Source: Flavobacterium sp. ASW18X
GTDB taxonomy: Bacteria; Bacteroidota; Bacteroidia; Flavobacteriales; Flavobacteriaceae
Direction: 5' to 3'
NCBI RefSeq assembly: GCF_005144745.1
Contig: NZ_SWKK01000004.1
Coordinates: 248,001 to 312,000 of the forward strand
DNA length: 64,000 nt
Shown: positions 17,870 to 26,934 of the stretch, piece by piece
Layout of the letters: every line of letters begins with the position of its first letter
How positions within the stretch are numbered: position 1 is the first letter of the stretch
Position numbers and translations under genes: made by a program
Notes under the pieces: generated by a model
What the model saw: the letters and a program-made list of their open reading frames with translations, nothing else
Told to the model about the DNA's origin: nothing
Database searches by the model: none

Positions 17870-18268
17870 TTAAGATACATCTCTCAATTGTTGTTTTGTT
17901 ATAATTCTAGGGGACTCCAAACTTATATTGTAATAAGTTAAGAGTTCATCGTAATTCCGTAAGGCTTTAATATTACCTTTTTTTATACCTATTGCAAATG
18001 GAATACTTTTAGGAGTCTCTTTTAAGAGGGTTATTTCGTGTAGTTGCAGACTTTTGTCCCGGTGGATTAATTTATGTACTATCTCTTGCCAAACTATAGG
18101 TAGTAGACGTTCTTTATTCACATTTATACTTCGCAATCTATTTAAAGACTTCTCTAGCCCATTTGTTGGTAAAAACGTATTTGTGCTAGTGTATATAATA
18201 AGGTCTTGTTGGTTAAAGTGAAGAAATCCCATGATTTTTACTTGTAGTTGTTCGTATTGTTTGTTCAA
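17870..18268 (-). CDS. Hypothetical protein
   Basis: This is a 132-residue protein without signal peptide or membrane segment. It is mixed alpha/beta with a basic character (LNRLRSINVNKERLLPIVWQEIVHKLIHRDK). An internal ATG at residue 13 (MGFLHFNQQDL) is a possible alternative start. I recognise no family. The gene lies alone between an acidic lipoprotein gene and the divergent PA2169-like stress gene. Coding status rests on length and normal codon pattern. Confidence 0.55.
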   Translation of the reverse strand: MNKQYEQLQVKIMGFLHFNQQDLIIYTSTNTFLPTNGLEKSLNRLRSINVNKERLLPIVWQEIVHKLIHRDKSLQLHEITLLKETPKSIPFAIGIKKGNIKALRNYDELLTYYNISLESPRIITKQQLRDVS

Positions 18269-18472
18269 TCCATAAAACTCCGACGTTTACTGGCTTTATA
18301 TTACACCAAAAGCAAATAAGATGAACGCAATTGAAAAACGACTTCTTTTTATAAGTAAAACGTAATGAGTTAATTACAATGCCATATGAAGTAAGGTTAA
18401 GTAATTATAATTACAACTTTTGTAAGGCACAGTAGAAGAAAAAGAATTTAGAAATAAAAAATTGTATAGAAT

Positions 18473-18925
18473 ATGTCATTATTTGAAAAGACCACAGAAG
18501 ATAAATTGAATAACTTATTGGCCAAGGCTTACGATGCAGAGCAAGGTTTTACCAAGGCTGCTGAAAAAATAGACAATCCAACATTGCAACGTTTTTTTGA
18601 GCATAAAGCAAATGAAAGAAATCAGTTTAAAGCAGAATTGGAGCATGAGCTGGTTGCAAAGGGAATGGATATAAATAAAAGTGGAGGCAGTGTTTTAGGT
18701 GCTATGCATAGAGCTTGGATAGATACCAAAGCATTATTTTCTCAAGACGATGAGGAAGCTATGTTAGAAGAGGTTAGAAATGGAGAAAAAGCAGCTTTGG
18801 AAGATTATCAAGAAGTGCTTAAAGAAACTAAAATTCCTACATCTACTTTAAACATTTTAACAACACAAAAAAATAAGATTGAGCAGAGCTACAATCGCGC
18901 AAATTACTTAGAAGAAATTCACTAA
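18473..18925 (+). CDS. PA2169-family (DUF2383) four-helix-bundle protein
   Basis: This 150-residue, wholly helical protein has the DUF2383 pattern: LNNLLAKAYDAEQGFTKAAEKI, then FFEHKANERNQFKAELEHEL, then HRAWIDTKALF and NGEKAALEDYQEVL. The fold is ferritin-like and members are commonly stress or stationary-phase proteins, with no defined enzyme activity. A terminator follows directly, so it is a single-gene unit. Confidence 0.85.
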   Translation: MSLFEKTTEDKLNNLLAKAYDAEQGFTKAAEKIDNPTLQRFFEHKANERNQFKAELEHELVAKGMDINKSGGSVLGAMHRAWIDTKALFSQDDEEAMLEEVRNGEKAALEDYQEVLKETKIPTSTLNILTTQKNKIEQSYNRANYLEEIH

Positions 18926-18956
18926 GATTTTATTTGGTTAGTTTGGTTTGGTTTGT

Positions 18957-18990
18957 AAAAAGGTTGCCCACTTTGGCAACCTTTTTCTTT
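18957..18990 (+). terminator. Rho-independent terminator
   Basis: AAAAAGGTTGCC and GGCAACCTTTTT form a perfect 12-bp stem around a 6-base loop, followed by a T-rich run. Confidence 0.9.
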
Positions 18991-19287
18991 TTAAATTATG
19001 TAGTTCTTCTTTGTTTAATACTTCAACAAAATTCTTCTAGCTTATAAAGCTAGGAACATTTTAAGGTGCTTTAGATTATTATAAATCTGGTAATCAGACC
19101 TTAAATTAAAATATCCGTTTAAGCATATTTTAATTATCGCCTTAATAAACGATAAAATGTTCGCTCGCTTAACTTTTTGTTTATGATGCTGAGTTATAGA
19201 TTAAACAAAGTTTTCTTAAAAAAACAATTTTGTTTAAAAGATTGACTTATGTTTGTTGTATATTGTTTGATGTAAACAGACACCTTT

Positions 19288-19842
19288 ATGACCTTGTATT
19301 TAAAATATGATCTCTCACAAACCTATAAATCGGTAATTGAGTTTGTATTGAAAAATGCAAATATTGAATACAACTTGGTCAACTTAAACGAAGTGCAACT
19401 TACAACGCCTTTAGAATTATCAGAAAAAGTGGAGTTACAAGACCAGTTGTCTACCTTTCATATAGAAATAGTAGACGACCCCAAACTGAGCTTGGTACAA
19501 CGGATGAAATTTTTGATAGACCTTTATTTAAAGGATAAGGAAGCACAATTAAGGAATGTAAGTGATTTTTTAGCAGAGGAATTAGACTACTCTTATGCCT
19601 ATTTATCTAGTTTGTTTTCTGAAGCTACCTTCACTTCTATAGAGAGTTTTATTATCCTAAGAAAAGTGGAAATGGCCAAGGAGCTATTATTAAAGACAAG
19701 TATGTCTTTAACAGAAGTTGCCTTTGAACTCAATTATAGTAGTGTAGCCCACTTGTCCACACAATTTAAAAAGACAACGGGATTAACGCCATCTGCATTT
19801 CAGCGGATTATTCAGAAAAGGAAAAGCATGTTCCCTAATTAA
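19288..19842 (+). CDS. Short AraC-type regulator with HMA-like N-terminal domain
   Basis: The protein has 184 residues. The C-terminal 100 residues form an AraC DNA-binding domain (VSDFLAEELDYSYAYLSSLFSEA, then LTEVAFELNYSSVAHLSTQFKKTTG). Residues 1-62 match the pattern of the small heavy-metal-associated-like domain found on short Bacteroidota AraC proteins (YNLVNLNEVQL followed by FHIEIVDD). The metal-binding Cys pair of that domain is absent. It is followed at 15 bases by a receiver protein and then a histidine kinase, so it may be the output of that pathway. Confidence 0.8.
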   Translation: MTLYLKYDLSQTYKSVIEFVLKNANIEYNLVNLNEVQLTTPLELSEKVELQDQLSTFHIEIVDDPKLSLVQRMKFLIDLYLKDKEAQLRNVSDFLAEELDYSYAYLSSLFSEATFTSIESFIILRKVEMAKELLLKTSMSLTEVAFELNYSSVAHLSTQFKKTTGLTPSAFQRIIQKRKSMFPN

Positions 19843-19857
19843 TTAACCAAGCACACA

Positions 19858-20304
19858 ATGTTACAGGACAGATTAAAGATTAACCTGACGGATGACGACT
19901 TAGATGACCGTCTGTTCTTTGAAGAGGCCATTAATGACCTACAGATGAACACAGAATTAACCACTTTTTGCCATGGAGGGGAATTGATGGATTTTTTAAA
20001 TGCCAATGTGGCTAATAAGCCAGATTTAATTTTTTTAGATTTAAACATGCCAGTTATGAATGGTATGGAATGTCTTAAACAAATTAAAACATCTCCTTTG
20101 TTAAAAGATATTGTTGTAGCTATTTACAGCACTTCTTCTTCAGAAAAAGATATTGAAGATACGTTTATTAGAGGTGCAGATATTTATCTAACTAAACCTA
20201 GTTCTTTTGCAGAGTTAAAAAAGGCTGTGGAACGGGTTTTAAAAATTAACTGGCAATACCACACCTCTGCATTGAATAAAGAAAATTTTCTTTTAAGAGT
20301 ATAA
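19858..20304 (+). CDS. Stand-alone response regulator receiver protein
   Basis: The protein has 148 residues and consists of a CheY-like receiver domain only. The acidic cluster is TDDDLDDR at residues 10-17, the phosphoacceptor Asp is in LIFLDLNMPVMNG, the Thr/Ser switch is in AIYSTSSSE, and the Lys is in YLTKPSS. No output domain is fused. It starts 3 bases before the histidine kinase gene and is presumably its partner, in the manner of Rcp1-like receivers. Confidence 0.9.
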   Translation: MLQDRLKINLTDDDLDDRLFFEEAINDLQMNTELTTFCHGGELMDFLNANVANKPDLIFLDLNMPVMNGMECLKQIKTSPLLKDIVVAIYSTSSSEKDIEDTFIRGADIYLTKPSSFAELKKAVERVLKINWQYHTSALNKENFLLRV

Positions 20305-20307
20305 TTT

Positions 20308-22476
20308 ATGCCCACAAGAGCGTTAGACCGTTCCAATAAAGCACAAACATTTGCAATGCTAGTTGCATTTACGGTTTTATTGGCGGTTTTTATTTTTTCT
20401 TATATAAGATATTACAAGTTAGACGATGACCGCTTGGCTTCTTCAGAATTATTTAAGGAGCAAGTACAAGCAGAAAAACTGTTTAATACTTATAACGAGC
20501 TGCAAATAACCCAGCTCCAATCCTCTTTTGTAAAACAACGGGTGCCTGTAGAAAAATTTCAATCACTTATAGAAAAGTGTCAGCAAATTTTAAATCAACT
20601 CAACAAAAATTTTAAAGACGACCCACTACAAAAAAAGCACATAGACCTCATACAAAAACAGCACGATAGTCTACTAAAAGCTTTCACCAAATTAGATCTG
20701 GTTGTAGAAGCAGAAAATAGCAATAGTGAAGATGTAAGAAGACTGTTTAAAGAGATGAATGGTATTCTATATAATATTGACAATGCCAAAGACAACATTA
20801 TTGCTTTTCAACAACACAAAGTACAAGAAAGCGAAAACAACTTACAAAGAAGCAATAGGTATTATGCAATTTTGTTCTTCGCCGCAGGATTTATCTCACT
20901 ATTAATTTCAATATTAGCATTTGTACGGATAACAAAAGACAATAAACACATAGTCCGTACTACAGAGTTTTTAGAAAGTGTTTTAGAAGCTACGGAAGAA
21001 ATTGCCAACTTATACCTTCCTGTTTATAATGATGAAGGGGACGTTGTGGATTTTAGAATTGATTACGCCAGTAAGGCCAATGAAAGTGTAACAGTATTTA
21101 AAATAGAAGAATTAAGAGGGATGCTTGTTTCTGATGTGTATCCCTTTATGAAGAAAAGTGGCGAACTAGATCGTTTGATAAATTGTTTTAACACGCAAGA
21201 GGCAACTAATGATATTTTAGACTTTAATATAGATGCGGCAAGAAGGTATTTTTGGGTACGCTATTTTCCTTTTAAAGACAATGTAAAAGTTCTTGTTTCT
21301 GATGTTACTAGCAACAAAATGTATGCTCAAGATTTAGAACGACTAAATAGTGAGTTAGAGATTAGCAACAGCCTGTTGAACGAAGCAGAGAAAATTGCAT
21401 CTATGGGTTCCTATATATGGAACTTAGACAAAGAAGAAACCTTTTTATCGGATAACGTCTATAGAATTTTAGGTTATAAAAAAGGGGATTTTGATGCAGG
21501 TCCAGAAAAATTTAGAATGTTTGTACATCCAGAAGACTTGGAAGAATACGAGCAACAAATACAGGAGGCTTACGAACTTAAGAAACCATTAGACTTTAAT
21601 TTTAGAGGGATAAAAAAGTCTGGCAAGGAAGTACATTTGTATACAACGGGCATTTTTGATGAGCACTCTGAGGATAGAATAATGGTAGGTGTTATTCAAG
21701 ATATTAGTAAACAAGTACGTTTAAATAAACGTTTGTTAGAACAAAACACGGTATTACTTAAAAAAAATACGGAATTAGAATCCTTTAACCGGGTAGCAAG
21801 TCATGATTTACAAGAACCTTTACGCAAGGTGCAAATGTATTTGTCTAGGGTTATGGAGGGAGAAGAAAAACTACCCGAACGTAAACAACAGTTTTTAGAA
21901 AGAGCCTTAGACGGTTGTGCTAGAATGCGTGTGCTTATTAATAATTTACTTTCCTTTTCTAGAATAGATAAAAGAGGTGAAACCTTTGAGCGAATAGACC
22001 TTACCACTATTTTAGAGGGTCTTGCTAACGATTATAGTTTAAAGTTAGAAGAAACTAATTCTGAAATAATATTAGGAGAATTGCCTGTTGTACGGGGTAT
22101 TCCTTTTCAGATGGAGCAGTTATTCAATAATCTAATTAGCAATGCCATTAAATACCGTAAAAAAGGAGAAGGTGTAATAATTAACATCAACGCAGCTGTG
22201 GTACATAGAGAAGTTGCCATGAATGACGGTCTTATGGTAACAATGGACTACCATAAAATTACGGTTACTGATAACGGGATGGGTTTTGATAATGATAAAA
22301 GAGAAAAGATTTTTGATATTTTCCAACGCCTGCACCAAAAACATCAATATACTGGCACCGGTATAGGTTTGGCTATTTGTCGTAAAATAATCACCAAACA
22401 TAAAGGTAAAATATACGCCAAAGGCTTTCCTGGAGAAGGATCTACATTTACGGTTGAATTACCAGTGATTTCTTAA
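20308..22476 (+). CDS. Membrane PAS-domain sensor histidine kinase
   Basis: The protein has 722 residues. It has a transmembrane helix at about 15-36, a helical extracytoplasmic domain (37-187) resembling CHASE3, and a second transmembrane helix (about 188-212). Two PAS-like domains follow (about 230-335 and 355-465, ASMGSYIWNLDKEETFLSDN). The dimerisation domain carries the phosphorylated His in FNRVASHDLQEPLRK. The C-terminal ATPase has the N box FNNLISNAIKY, G1 DNGMGFD and G2 GTGIGLAICRK. The family is the phytochrome-like cytoplasmic kinase class. The adjacent receiver gene is the probable partner. Confidence 0.9.
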   Translation: MPTRALDRSNKAQTFAMLVAFTVLLAVFIFSYIRYYKLDDDRLASSELFKEQVQAEKLFNTYNELQITQLQSSFVKQRVPVEKFQSLIEKCQQILNQLNKNFKDDPLQKKHIDLIQKQHDSLLKAFTKLDLVVEAENSNSEDVRRLFKEMNGILYNIDNAKDNIIAFQQHKVQESENNLQRSNRYYAILFFAAGFISLLISILAFVRITKDNKHIVRTTEFLESVLEATEEIANLYLPVYNDEGDVVDFRIDYASKANESVTVFKIEELRGMLVSDVYPFMKKSGELDRLINCFNTQEATNDILDFNIDAARRYFWVRYFPFKDNVKVLVSDVTSNKMYAQDLERLNSELEISNSLLNEAEKIASMGSYIWNLDKEETFLSDNVYRILGYKKGDFDAGPEKFRMFVHPEDLEEYEQQIQEAYELKKPLDFNFRGIKKSGKEVHLYTTGIFDEHSEDRIMVGVIQDISKQVRLNKRLLEQNTVLLKKNTELESFNRVASHDLQEPLRKVQMYLSRVMEGEEKLPERKQQFLERALDGCARMRVLINNLLSFSRIDKRGETFERIDLTTILEGLANDYSLKLEETNSEIILGELPVVRGIPFQMEQLFNNLISNAIKYRKKGEGVIININAAVVHREVAMNDGLMVTMDYHKITVTDNGMGFDNDKREKIFDIFQRLHQKHQYTGTGIGLAICRKIITKHKGKIYAKGFPGEGSTFTVELPVIS

Positions 22477-22628
22477 CGACTTCTAAAAATCTTCCTCATT
22501 TTAACATAGTTTTATAAATTTTTCAGAGCAATCTAAAAATCATGTAACGCAATTGAAAAATTGTGTAACGTATTAGGCTTTCTGTTAAACGATATTTGGA
22601 ATATCAAAATTGCCAAACAAAGAAAGCT

Positions 22629-22757
22629 ATGAATATACAATCAGATTCCTCCAGTAAGTTATATGCCAAAGTAGGCAGAACCATCGCAAAATCGCAATAC
22701 TTCGCAACACCTACATCTATTACAGAAGTAGAAGAAAATGTAGAAGAAGAAATATAA
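22629..22757 (+). CDS. Small 42-residue protein upstream of an AraC gene
   Basis: ATG at 22629 opens a 42-codon frame ending TAA at 22755-22757. The product starts MNIQSDSSSKLYAKVGRTIA, continues KSQYFATPTSITEVEENVEEE, and ends with Ile. It has a polar, basic first half and a very acidic tail with no signal peptide. It ends 21 bases before the AraC gene at 22779, so it is likely co-transcribed. I recognise no family. The well-formed start and acidic tail make it look coding; a regulatory leader peptide is possible. Confidence 0.5.
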   Translation: MNIQSDSSSKLYAKVGRTIAKSQYFATPTSITEVEENVEEEI

Positions 22758-22778
22758 AATCACACAAAACAAATCATC

Positions 22779-23795
22779 ATGGAAACATTCACAATTCACT
22801 CAAATACCTTAGGCAAAGCCTTAGAAGAATTAAAAACCCAATTAGGTGCAACAGCTACTTCGGGTTTAAAAGAGCAACAATTAACTTTTAACAACGCTAC
22901 CGGTAGAGGCCAAGTAACCGGTTTATCTCTAAAAGGAAGAATTAACTATTTAGAATTTGATGTAACTTTTAAAGAAGACACACAGATTCTTTTGGGAACA
23001 GAAACCCAAAATTCCTTATTTTTTGCCTATTGCGTGGAAGGTTCTCTGCGTCACAAGTTTAGCGAGAATCACCAATCTGTAACCTTAGAACCATTCCAGA
23101 CGGCAATTATGGCCAATAGCGTTTCTCCTTTAAACGTGCTTGAGTTTAAAGCAGGTGAGCGCACTAATGTAAGTATCATTGGGGTATATGGTTTATTGCA
23201 GGCAGACAAACCAAATACCATAAGATACCAACTTAAAGAGACTTTTTTAGAACAAAATCAAGAAGATTATAGATTTGTTGGCTCCTACAATTTAAAAATT
23301 GCTGATAGCGTAAGCCAATTACAAAATCTTAAAATGACAGGTTTAGTACGCGCCTTAATGACCGAAGGTTTAGTACATATTATACTTGCCATGGAGATAC
23401 AACAACACCAAAGAGATAAACTGCTTAAGGATGAAGTTTTAGGCTCTCTTAATAGTAGAGATAGAAGATTGGTAAAAGAAGTATCTGATTTTATAAAGAA
23501 TTATCCAGAGACCAATAAAACGGTAACCGATTTATCAGAAAAAGTAGGTATTTCACCAGCAAAATTACAAGAAGGATTTAGATTGATGCACAATACTACG
23601 GTAAATGATTTTATCCGTAATGAGCGTATTAATAAAGCAGAAATGCTTTTAAAAACAACAGACCTCAATATATCAGAGATTGTATATACTATAGGATTTT
23701 CTAGTAGAAGTTATTTTTCTAAAATATTCAAAGAAAAGTACAACTGTTCTCCTATAGAATACAAATCTAAAATTAAGTTGGCGGTAACTGCTTAA
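22779..23795 (+). CDS. AraC-family transcriptional regulator
   Basis: The protein has 338 residues. An N-terminal cupin-like sensor (SLFFAYCVEGSLRHKFSEN) leads to a helical linker. C-terminal helix-turn-helix motifs are VTDLSEKVGISPAKLQEGFRLMH and ISEIVYTIGFSSRSYFSKIFKEKYN. It resembles regulators of small-molecule responses in Bacteroidota. No divergent target gene is adjacent; a 42-codon gene lies directly upstream and a terminator directly downstream. The target is unknown. Confidence 0.88.
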   Translation: METFTIHSNTLGKALEELKTQLGATATSGLKEQQLTFNNATGRGQVTGLSLKGRINYLEFDVTFKEDTQILLGTETQNSLFFAYCVEGSLRHKFSENHQSVTLEPFQTAIMANSVSPLNVLEFKAGERTNVSIIGVYGLLQADKPNTIRYQLKETFLEQNQEDYRFVGSYNLKIADSVSQLQNLKMTGLVRALMTEGLVHIILAMEIQQHQRDKLLKDEVLGSLNSRDRRLVKEVSDFIKNYPETNKTVTDLSEKVGISPAKLQEGFRLMHNTTVNDFIRNERINKAEMLLKTTDLNISEIVYTIGFSSRSYFSKIFKEKYNCSPIEYKSKIKLAVTA

Positions 23796-23840
23796 CTTAA
23801 TAAGTAAAATTTTCATACATATTGATTTGTGGTGATTTGG

Positions 23841-23873
23841 CCGTCTATTAGCATGCTAGTAGACGGTTTTTTT
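23841..23873 (+). terminator. Rho-independent terminator after AraC gene
   Basis: CCGTCTA (23841-23847) pairs with TAGACGG (23860-23866), with further pairing inside around CATG, followed by seven T residues. Confidence 0.85.
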
Positions 23874-24118
23874 ACAATGTATATAATTTTGTGTCTCTCC
23901 AAATTATAAGCTTAAATTTTTTACGAGCACTTAATTATAGTCGATACAAGAGGATAATCATTTGTTACATTTGATGCTTACATACCCATTCCTATAAATA
24001 AAAGAAGTAGTAGTTATAGCTTATTTGTAAATAGCTGAAGATATTTGGGATATTAATAAGGTAAAACCTAGTGACTGTGCAGTTTGGTAAGAAATAGCAA
24101 AACAAACAGTATGTTAGT

Positions 24119-25138
24119 TTATTCGGTAGATTTTAATAGACGCTCTTTATAAATAAATTTAATCAATACAATAAGAATAGCTATAATGGGTACCGCTAAA
24201 ATTAATCCCAAATAACCGGTAAACAATCCTAACACAACTTGCGCTAACAATACCAAAGCCATGGGCATAGCAATCATTCTCTGATTAATGTAGGGTGTAA
24301 TAAGATTACTTTCTACAAATTGTATTCCAATGTAAAGTAGTATAGTGTATAAAGCTAGTTGCGGGCTAATAGAGGCTGCCAATAACACTGCAGGAATTAA
24401 AGATAATAACGGACCTACATTAGGTATAAATGATACCAAAGCCGCAAAAATGGCTAAGGTTATCGCTAATGGAACGTCTAAAATCAAAAGTCCTACCAAG
24501 GTTAACAATCCAACTACACTCATAGAAAGAAGTTTACCCATTAGCCAATGCTTAAGGGTTGTTCCTAACTTATTAATAAGTTCAGCAACATCCTTTTGAT
24601 AAGTTTTAGGAAATAAACCCGTAAAACCTTTAGTATAAACGCTTGGTTGTATAGTGAAAAAAGCACCTAAAAATAGTATTATATATACATCACCAGCAAT
24701 ACCAAAAAACGAACTAAAAAATTGTTTAATAAATTTTCCACCTTCATTTTGATTGCTTAATTGTTGTTGTAGAGGCTCTACCAAGACACCAAACCATTGG
24801 GTGTGTTTAAATTGGTTATTTAGCTGTTTTGCCGCTTTAGGTAACTCCTCTTTTAATTGTGGTATCTGGCTTTCCAAGCTTGGAACCACTAAAAAACCTA
24901 AAATTATAAAGAAAAGAAGTGTAGCTAAAAATGCAAAACCTAAAGAAACAGAGGTGGATAATTTTGTTTTGCGTTGAAACCAGCTTTTAATTCCATGAAA
25001 ATATAAGGCAATGAGTACAGCCGCTAAGAGGAGCAATACTACTTTGAATGCTTTGATGAAAAAAATGATAAAAACCACCATCAGCAAAGCTATTGCGATA
25101 ACGGTGGTTAGTTCTTTTACACGTTTGGAAGCATCCAT
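24119..25138 (-). CDS. AI-2E-family (PerM-like) membrane permease
   Basis: The protein has 339 residues and about eight transmembrane helices. The layout is that of the family: two helical pairs, a soluble middle segment (about 70-150, SLESQIPQLKEELPKAAKQL), then a hydrophobic C-terminal block. That block includes FIPNVGPLLSLIPAVLLA, a conserved hallmark. Members transport small solutes, export autoinducer-2 or exchange Na+/H+; the substrate here is not deducible. The leftward gene stands alone, downstream of the Pmp3-like gene. Confidence 0.88.
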   Translation of the reverse strand: MDASKRVKELTTVIAIALLMVVFIIFFIKAFKVVLLLLAAVLIALYFHGIKSWFQRKTKLSTSVSLGFAFLATLLFFIILGFLVVPSLESQIPQLKEELPKAAKQLNNQFKHTQWFGVLVEPLQQQLSNQNEGGKFIKQFFSSFFGIAGDVYIILFLGAFFTIQPSVYTKGFTGLFPKTYQKDVAELINKLGTTLKHWLMGKLLSMSVVGLLTLVGLLILDVPLAITLAIFAALVSFIPNVGPLLSLIPAVLLAASISPQLALYTILLYIGIQFVESNLITPYINQRMIAMPMALVLLAQVVLGLFTGYLGLILAVPIIAILIVLIKFIYKERLLKSTE

Positions 25139-25193
25139 GGTAGGATAGATTCTCTTTGTTATAGATGTTGTAAAGGCTAATGCCCTAAATAGT

Positions 25194-25346
25194 TTACTTA
25201 TTTACAATAAAAGCATGAATTACACCTGGTAACCAGGCAAGAGCGGTTAATAGAATACTTATCAGCAGAGTAAGGCCTAATCCGTGTTTAAGTCCAACTG
25301 CTAAAGGTGGTAACAATATGTTAAGTAAAATTGTTGCTAAAGACAT
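25194..25346 (-). CDS. YqaE/Pmp3-family small membrane protein
   Basis: A 50-residue frame from the ATG at 25346 to the TAA at 25194-25196. The product has two hydrophobic helices: MSLATILLNILLPPLAVGL, then LGLTLLISILLTALAWLPGV, and ends HAFIVNK. The PP in the first helix and the WLPGVIHA motif are diagnostic of the Pmp3/YqaE proteolipid family, which affects membrane potential and salt tolerance. It is 55 bases upstream of the AI-2E permease in the same direction, so the two may be co-transcribed. Confidence 0.9.
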   Translation of the reverse strand: MSLATILLNILLPPLAVGLKHGLGLTLLISILLTALAWLPGVIHAFIVNK

Positions 25347-25454
25347 AATTGTGTTGTATCGTTTTTTAATTTACTAGTTGGCCTCAAAGTTAGAAATGGG
25401 AATAACCTAGGCTGTGCTCATATGATTATTTAGTGAACTCATTTGTGATTGACG

Positions 25455-26090
25455 CTAGTAATCCATTCCAAATTCTTCAGGTTTAACTTTTTGATTTTCA
25501 GGAATATTTAATTTCTCCATTATTTGGAATCCTATGGGTTTAAAACTCCCCCCATTACTATCTTTGGCGCTACAGGCCGTAAGTGCCACAATAACATCAG
25601 TCAAAGCTTTAAATATAATAATGTCTCCCGCCTTACTGATGGGCGGGAGCACTTCTATCTTACCGTCTAAACCTACGTTCACATTCATAAATATGTTGAA
25701 AGCTGTAGGTATTTCATCTGCCTTAATTCCGTAGGGAGCTAAAGCGCACTCTAGATTGTTTTTACAACTATGTGTTGTATCATGGTCATCATACAAATAC
25801 ATAAAGGTTTCCTTACTACAAGGTGCTAAAAGAAAATCGTGCTGTTTTACATCATCATAAACAATCTCTAATAACTTATTACTGCGGTTACTCCAGATGT
25901 AATTACCTGTAGTTAATCTAATGGTGCCTTCAAAATCCAAGGTTTTCCCAGAAGAAATATGTTCTCTGGTATCATTTGCAGCAAACAAAACCATATCAGA
26001 CACTTGCATACCTTGTATATCTTGTACACATAGGTATTGCCCTTTTGTTAGTGTAAAAGAAGTTCCGCTTCTGGGTTCAATTGTAGTCAT
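25455..26090 (-). CDS. DUF1989 (urea-carboxylase-associated) protein
   Basis: The protein has 211 residues with family motifs. LTKGQYLCVQDIQGMQVSDMVLF is near the start, a central FLLAPCSKETF and HSCKNNLECAL contribute possible metal-binding Cys/His, and FNIFMNVNVG is also present. The C-terminal part carries VALTACSAKDSNGG, which fits the conserved region. The family is linked to urea-carboxylase gene clusters but has no established reaction. It starts 1 base after the stop of the YqcI-like gene and is certainly in its operon. No urea carboxylase lies nearby. Confidence 0.85.
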   Translation of the reverse strand: MTTIEPRSGTSFTLTKGQYLCVQDIQGMQVSDMVLFAANDTREHISSGKTLDFEGTIRLTTGNYIWSNRSNKLLEIVYDDVKQHDFLLAPCSKETFMYLYDDHDTTHSCKNNLECALAPYGIKADEIPTAFNIFMNVNVGLDGKIEVLPPISKAGDIIIFKALTDVIVALTACSAKDSNGGSFKPIGFQIMEKLNIPENQKVKPEEFGMDY

Positions 26091-26091
26091 A

Positions 26092-26781
26092 TTATATTTT
26101 TTGAAAAGGACATTTCCAATTTAAATTGTTGTTTTTACCAGAGTACTGTAGTGCTTCACTAGCTATACCATGGTCTTGCAAAACGGGATTAATGCTTCCG
26201 TTTTTCTCCAAATCTCTTTGTCTAATATGGTCTCTCACATTTTCAAACAGGCCTTCTTCTCGTAGGCGCTCAAATTGCCAATGCAGATTAAACGCAATCA
26301 TAGGGTAGGGGCTTCGTCTTGCGTTTCTTGAACTATTAGGATGCATACCAACAATGTAAAAGGCTCGTCCCTTTATGCTAAAACTGAAATCAGGACTTTC
26401 TGGATTGCTAGAAACTGTAGGGTCCCATTGTTTGTCATCCTGTAGATGCATATTTTGCAATAATGTCCACAATGCGTTCTCAAAAGCTTCCTCTGTAGGA
26501 AAATCATCTGCCGGAAATGCGGCTAAATACGTCTCATAACGGTCATTTGTAAAATCGTAATCTTCCAAGTAGGATTCAATGTGCTGCAATAATTTTGCAG
26601 CTGTATCATTACGTTCCATAGAACCGTACACATGATAGGTCATTCTATCCATTTTAAAAAGTGATTTCGCCATAACGCAAGGATGGTCTTGGTCTACCAA
26701 AAAATGTTCTAGCGCATCTTCAAATTTTTCTCGGGTCAAGATTAAATCGCACGTACTCGTTTCTTTTTCAATTAGCCTCAT
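26092..26781 (-). CDS. YqcI/YcgG-family protein, GntA-like haem N-hydroxylase candidate
   Basis: The protein has 229 residues. The family features are HPCVMAKSLFKMDRMTYHVYG near the N terminus, FYIVGMHPNSSRNARRSPYPMIAFNLHWQFE in the middle (conserved His/Arg), and the C-terminal LNWKCPF. A characterised relative, GntA of cyanobacteria, is a haem-dependent enzyme that N-hydroxylates a guanidino intermediate of guanitoxin. Function here is inferred and may be a different N-oxygenation. It is the first gene of a two-gene operon with the DUF1989 protein. Confidence 0.75.
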   Translation of the reverse strand: MRLIEKETSTCDLILTREKFEDALEHFLVDQDHPCVMAKSLFKMDRMTYHVYGSMERNDTAAKLLQHIESYLEDYDFTNDRYETYLAAFPADDFPTEEAFENALWTLLQNMHLQDDKQWDPTVSSNPESPDFSFSIKGRAFYIVGMHPNSSRNARRSPYPMIAFNLHWQFERLREEGLFENVRDHIRQRDLEKNGSINPVLQDHGIASEALQYSGKNNNLNWKCPFQKI

Positions 26782-26934
26782 TTTTAGTGTGTTTAGGTGT
26801 TCTGTTATCGTTTGCTGGCGAGGCTTGATTTGTGTATCAAAAGTACAGGAAGTATCTAGGGATAGGGTGTCTATATTAGCGAAAGGTTAATGCAATTGCA
26901 ATGGTCATATCCATTAATTTTTATGGCAAATGAA

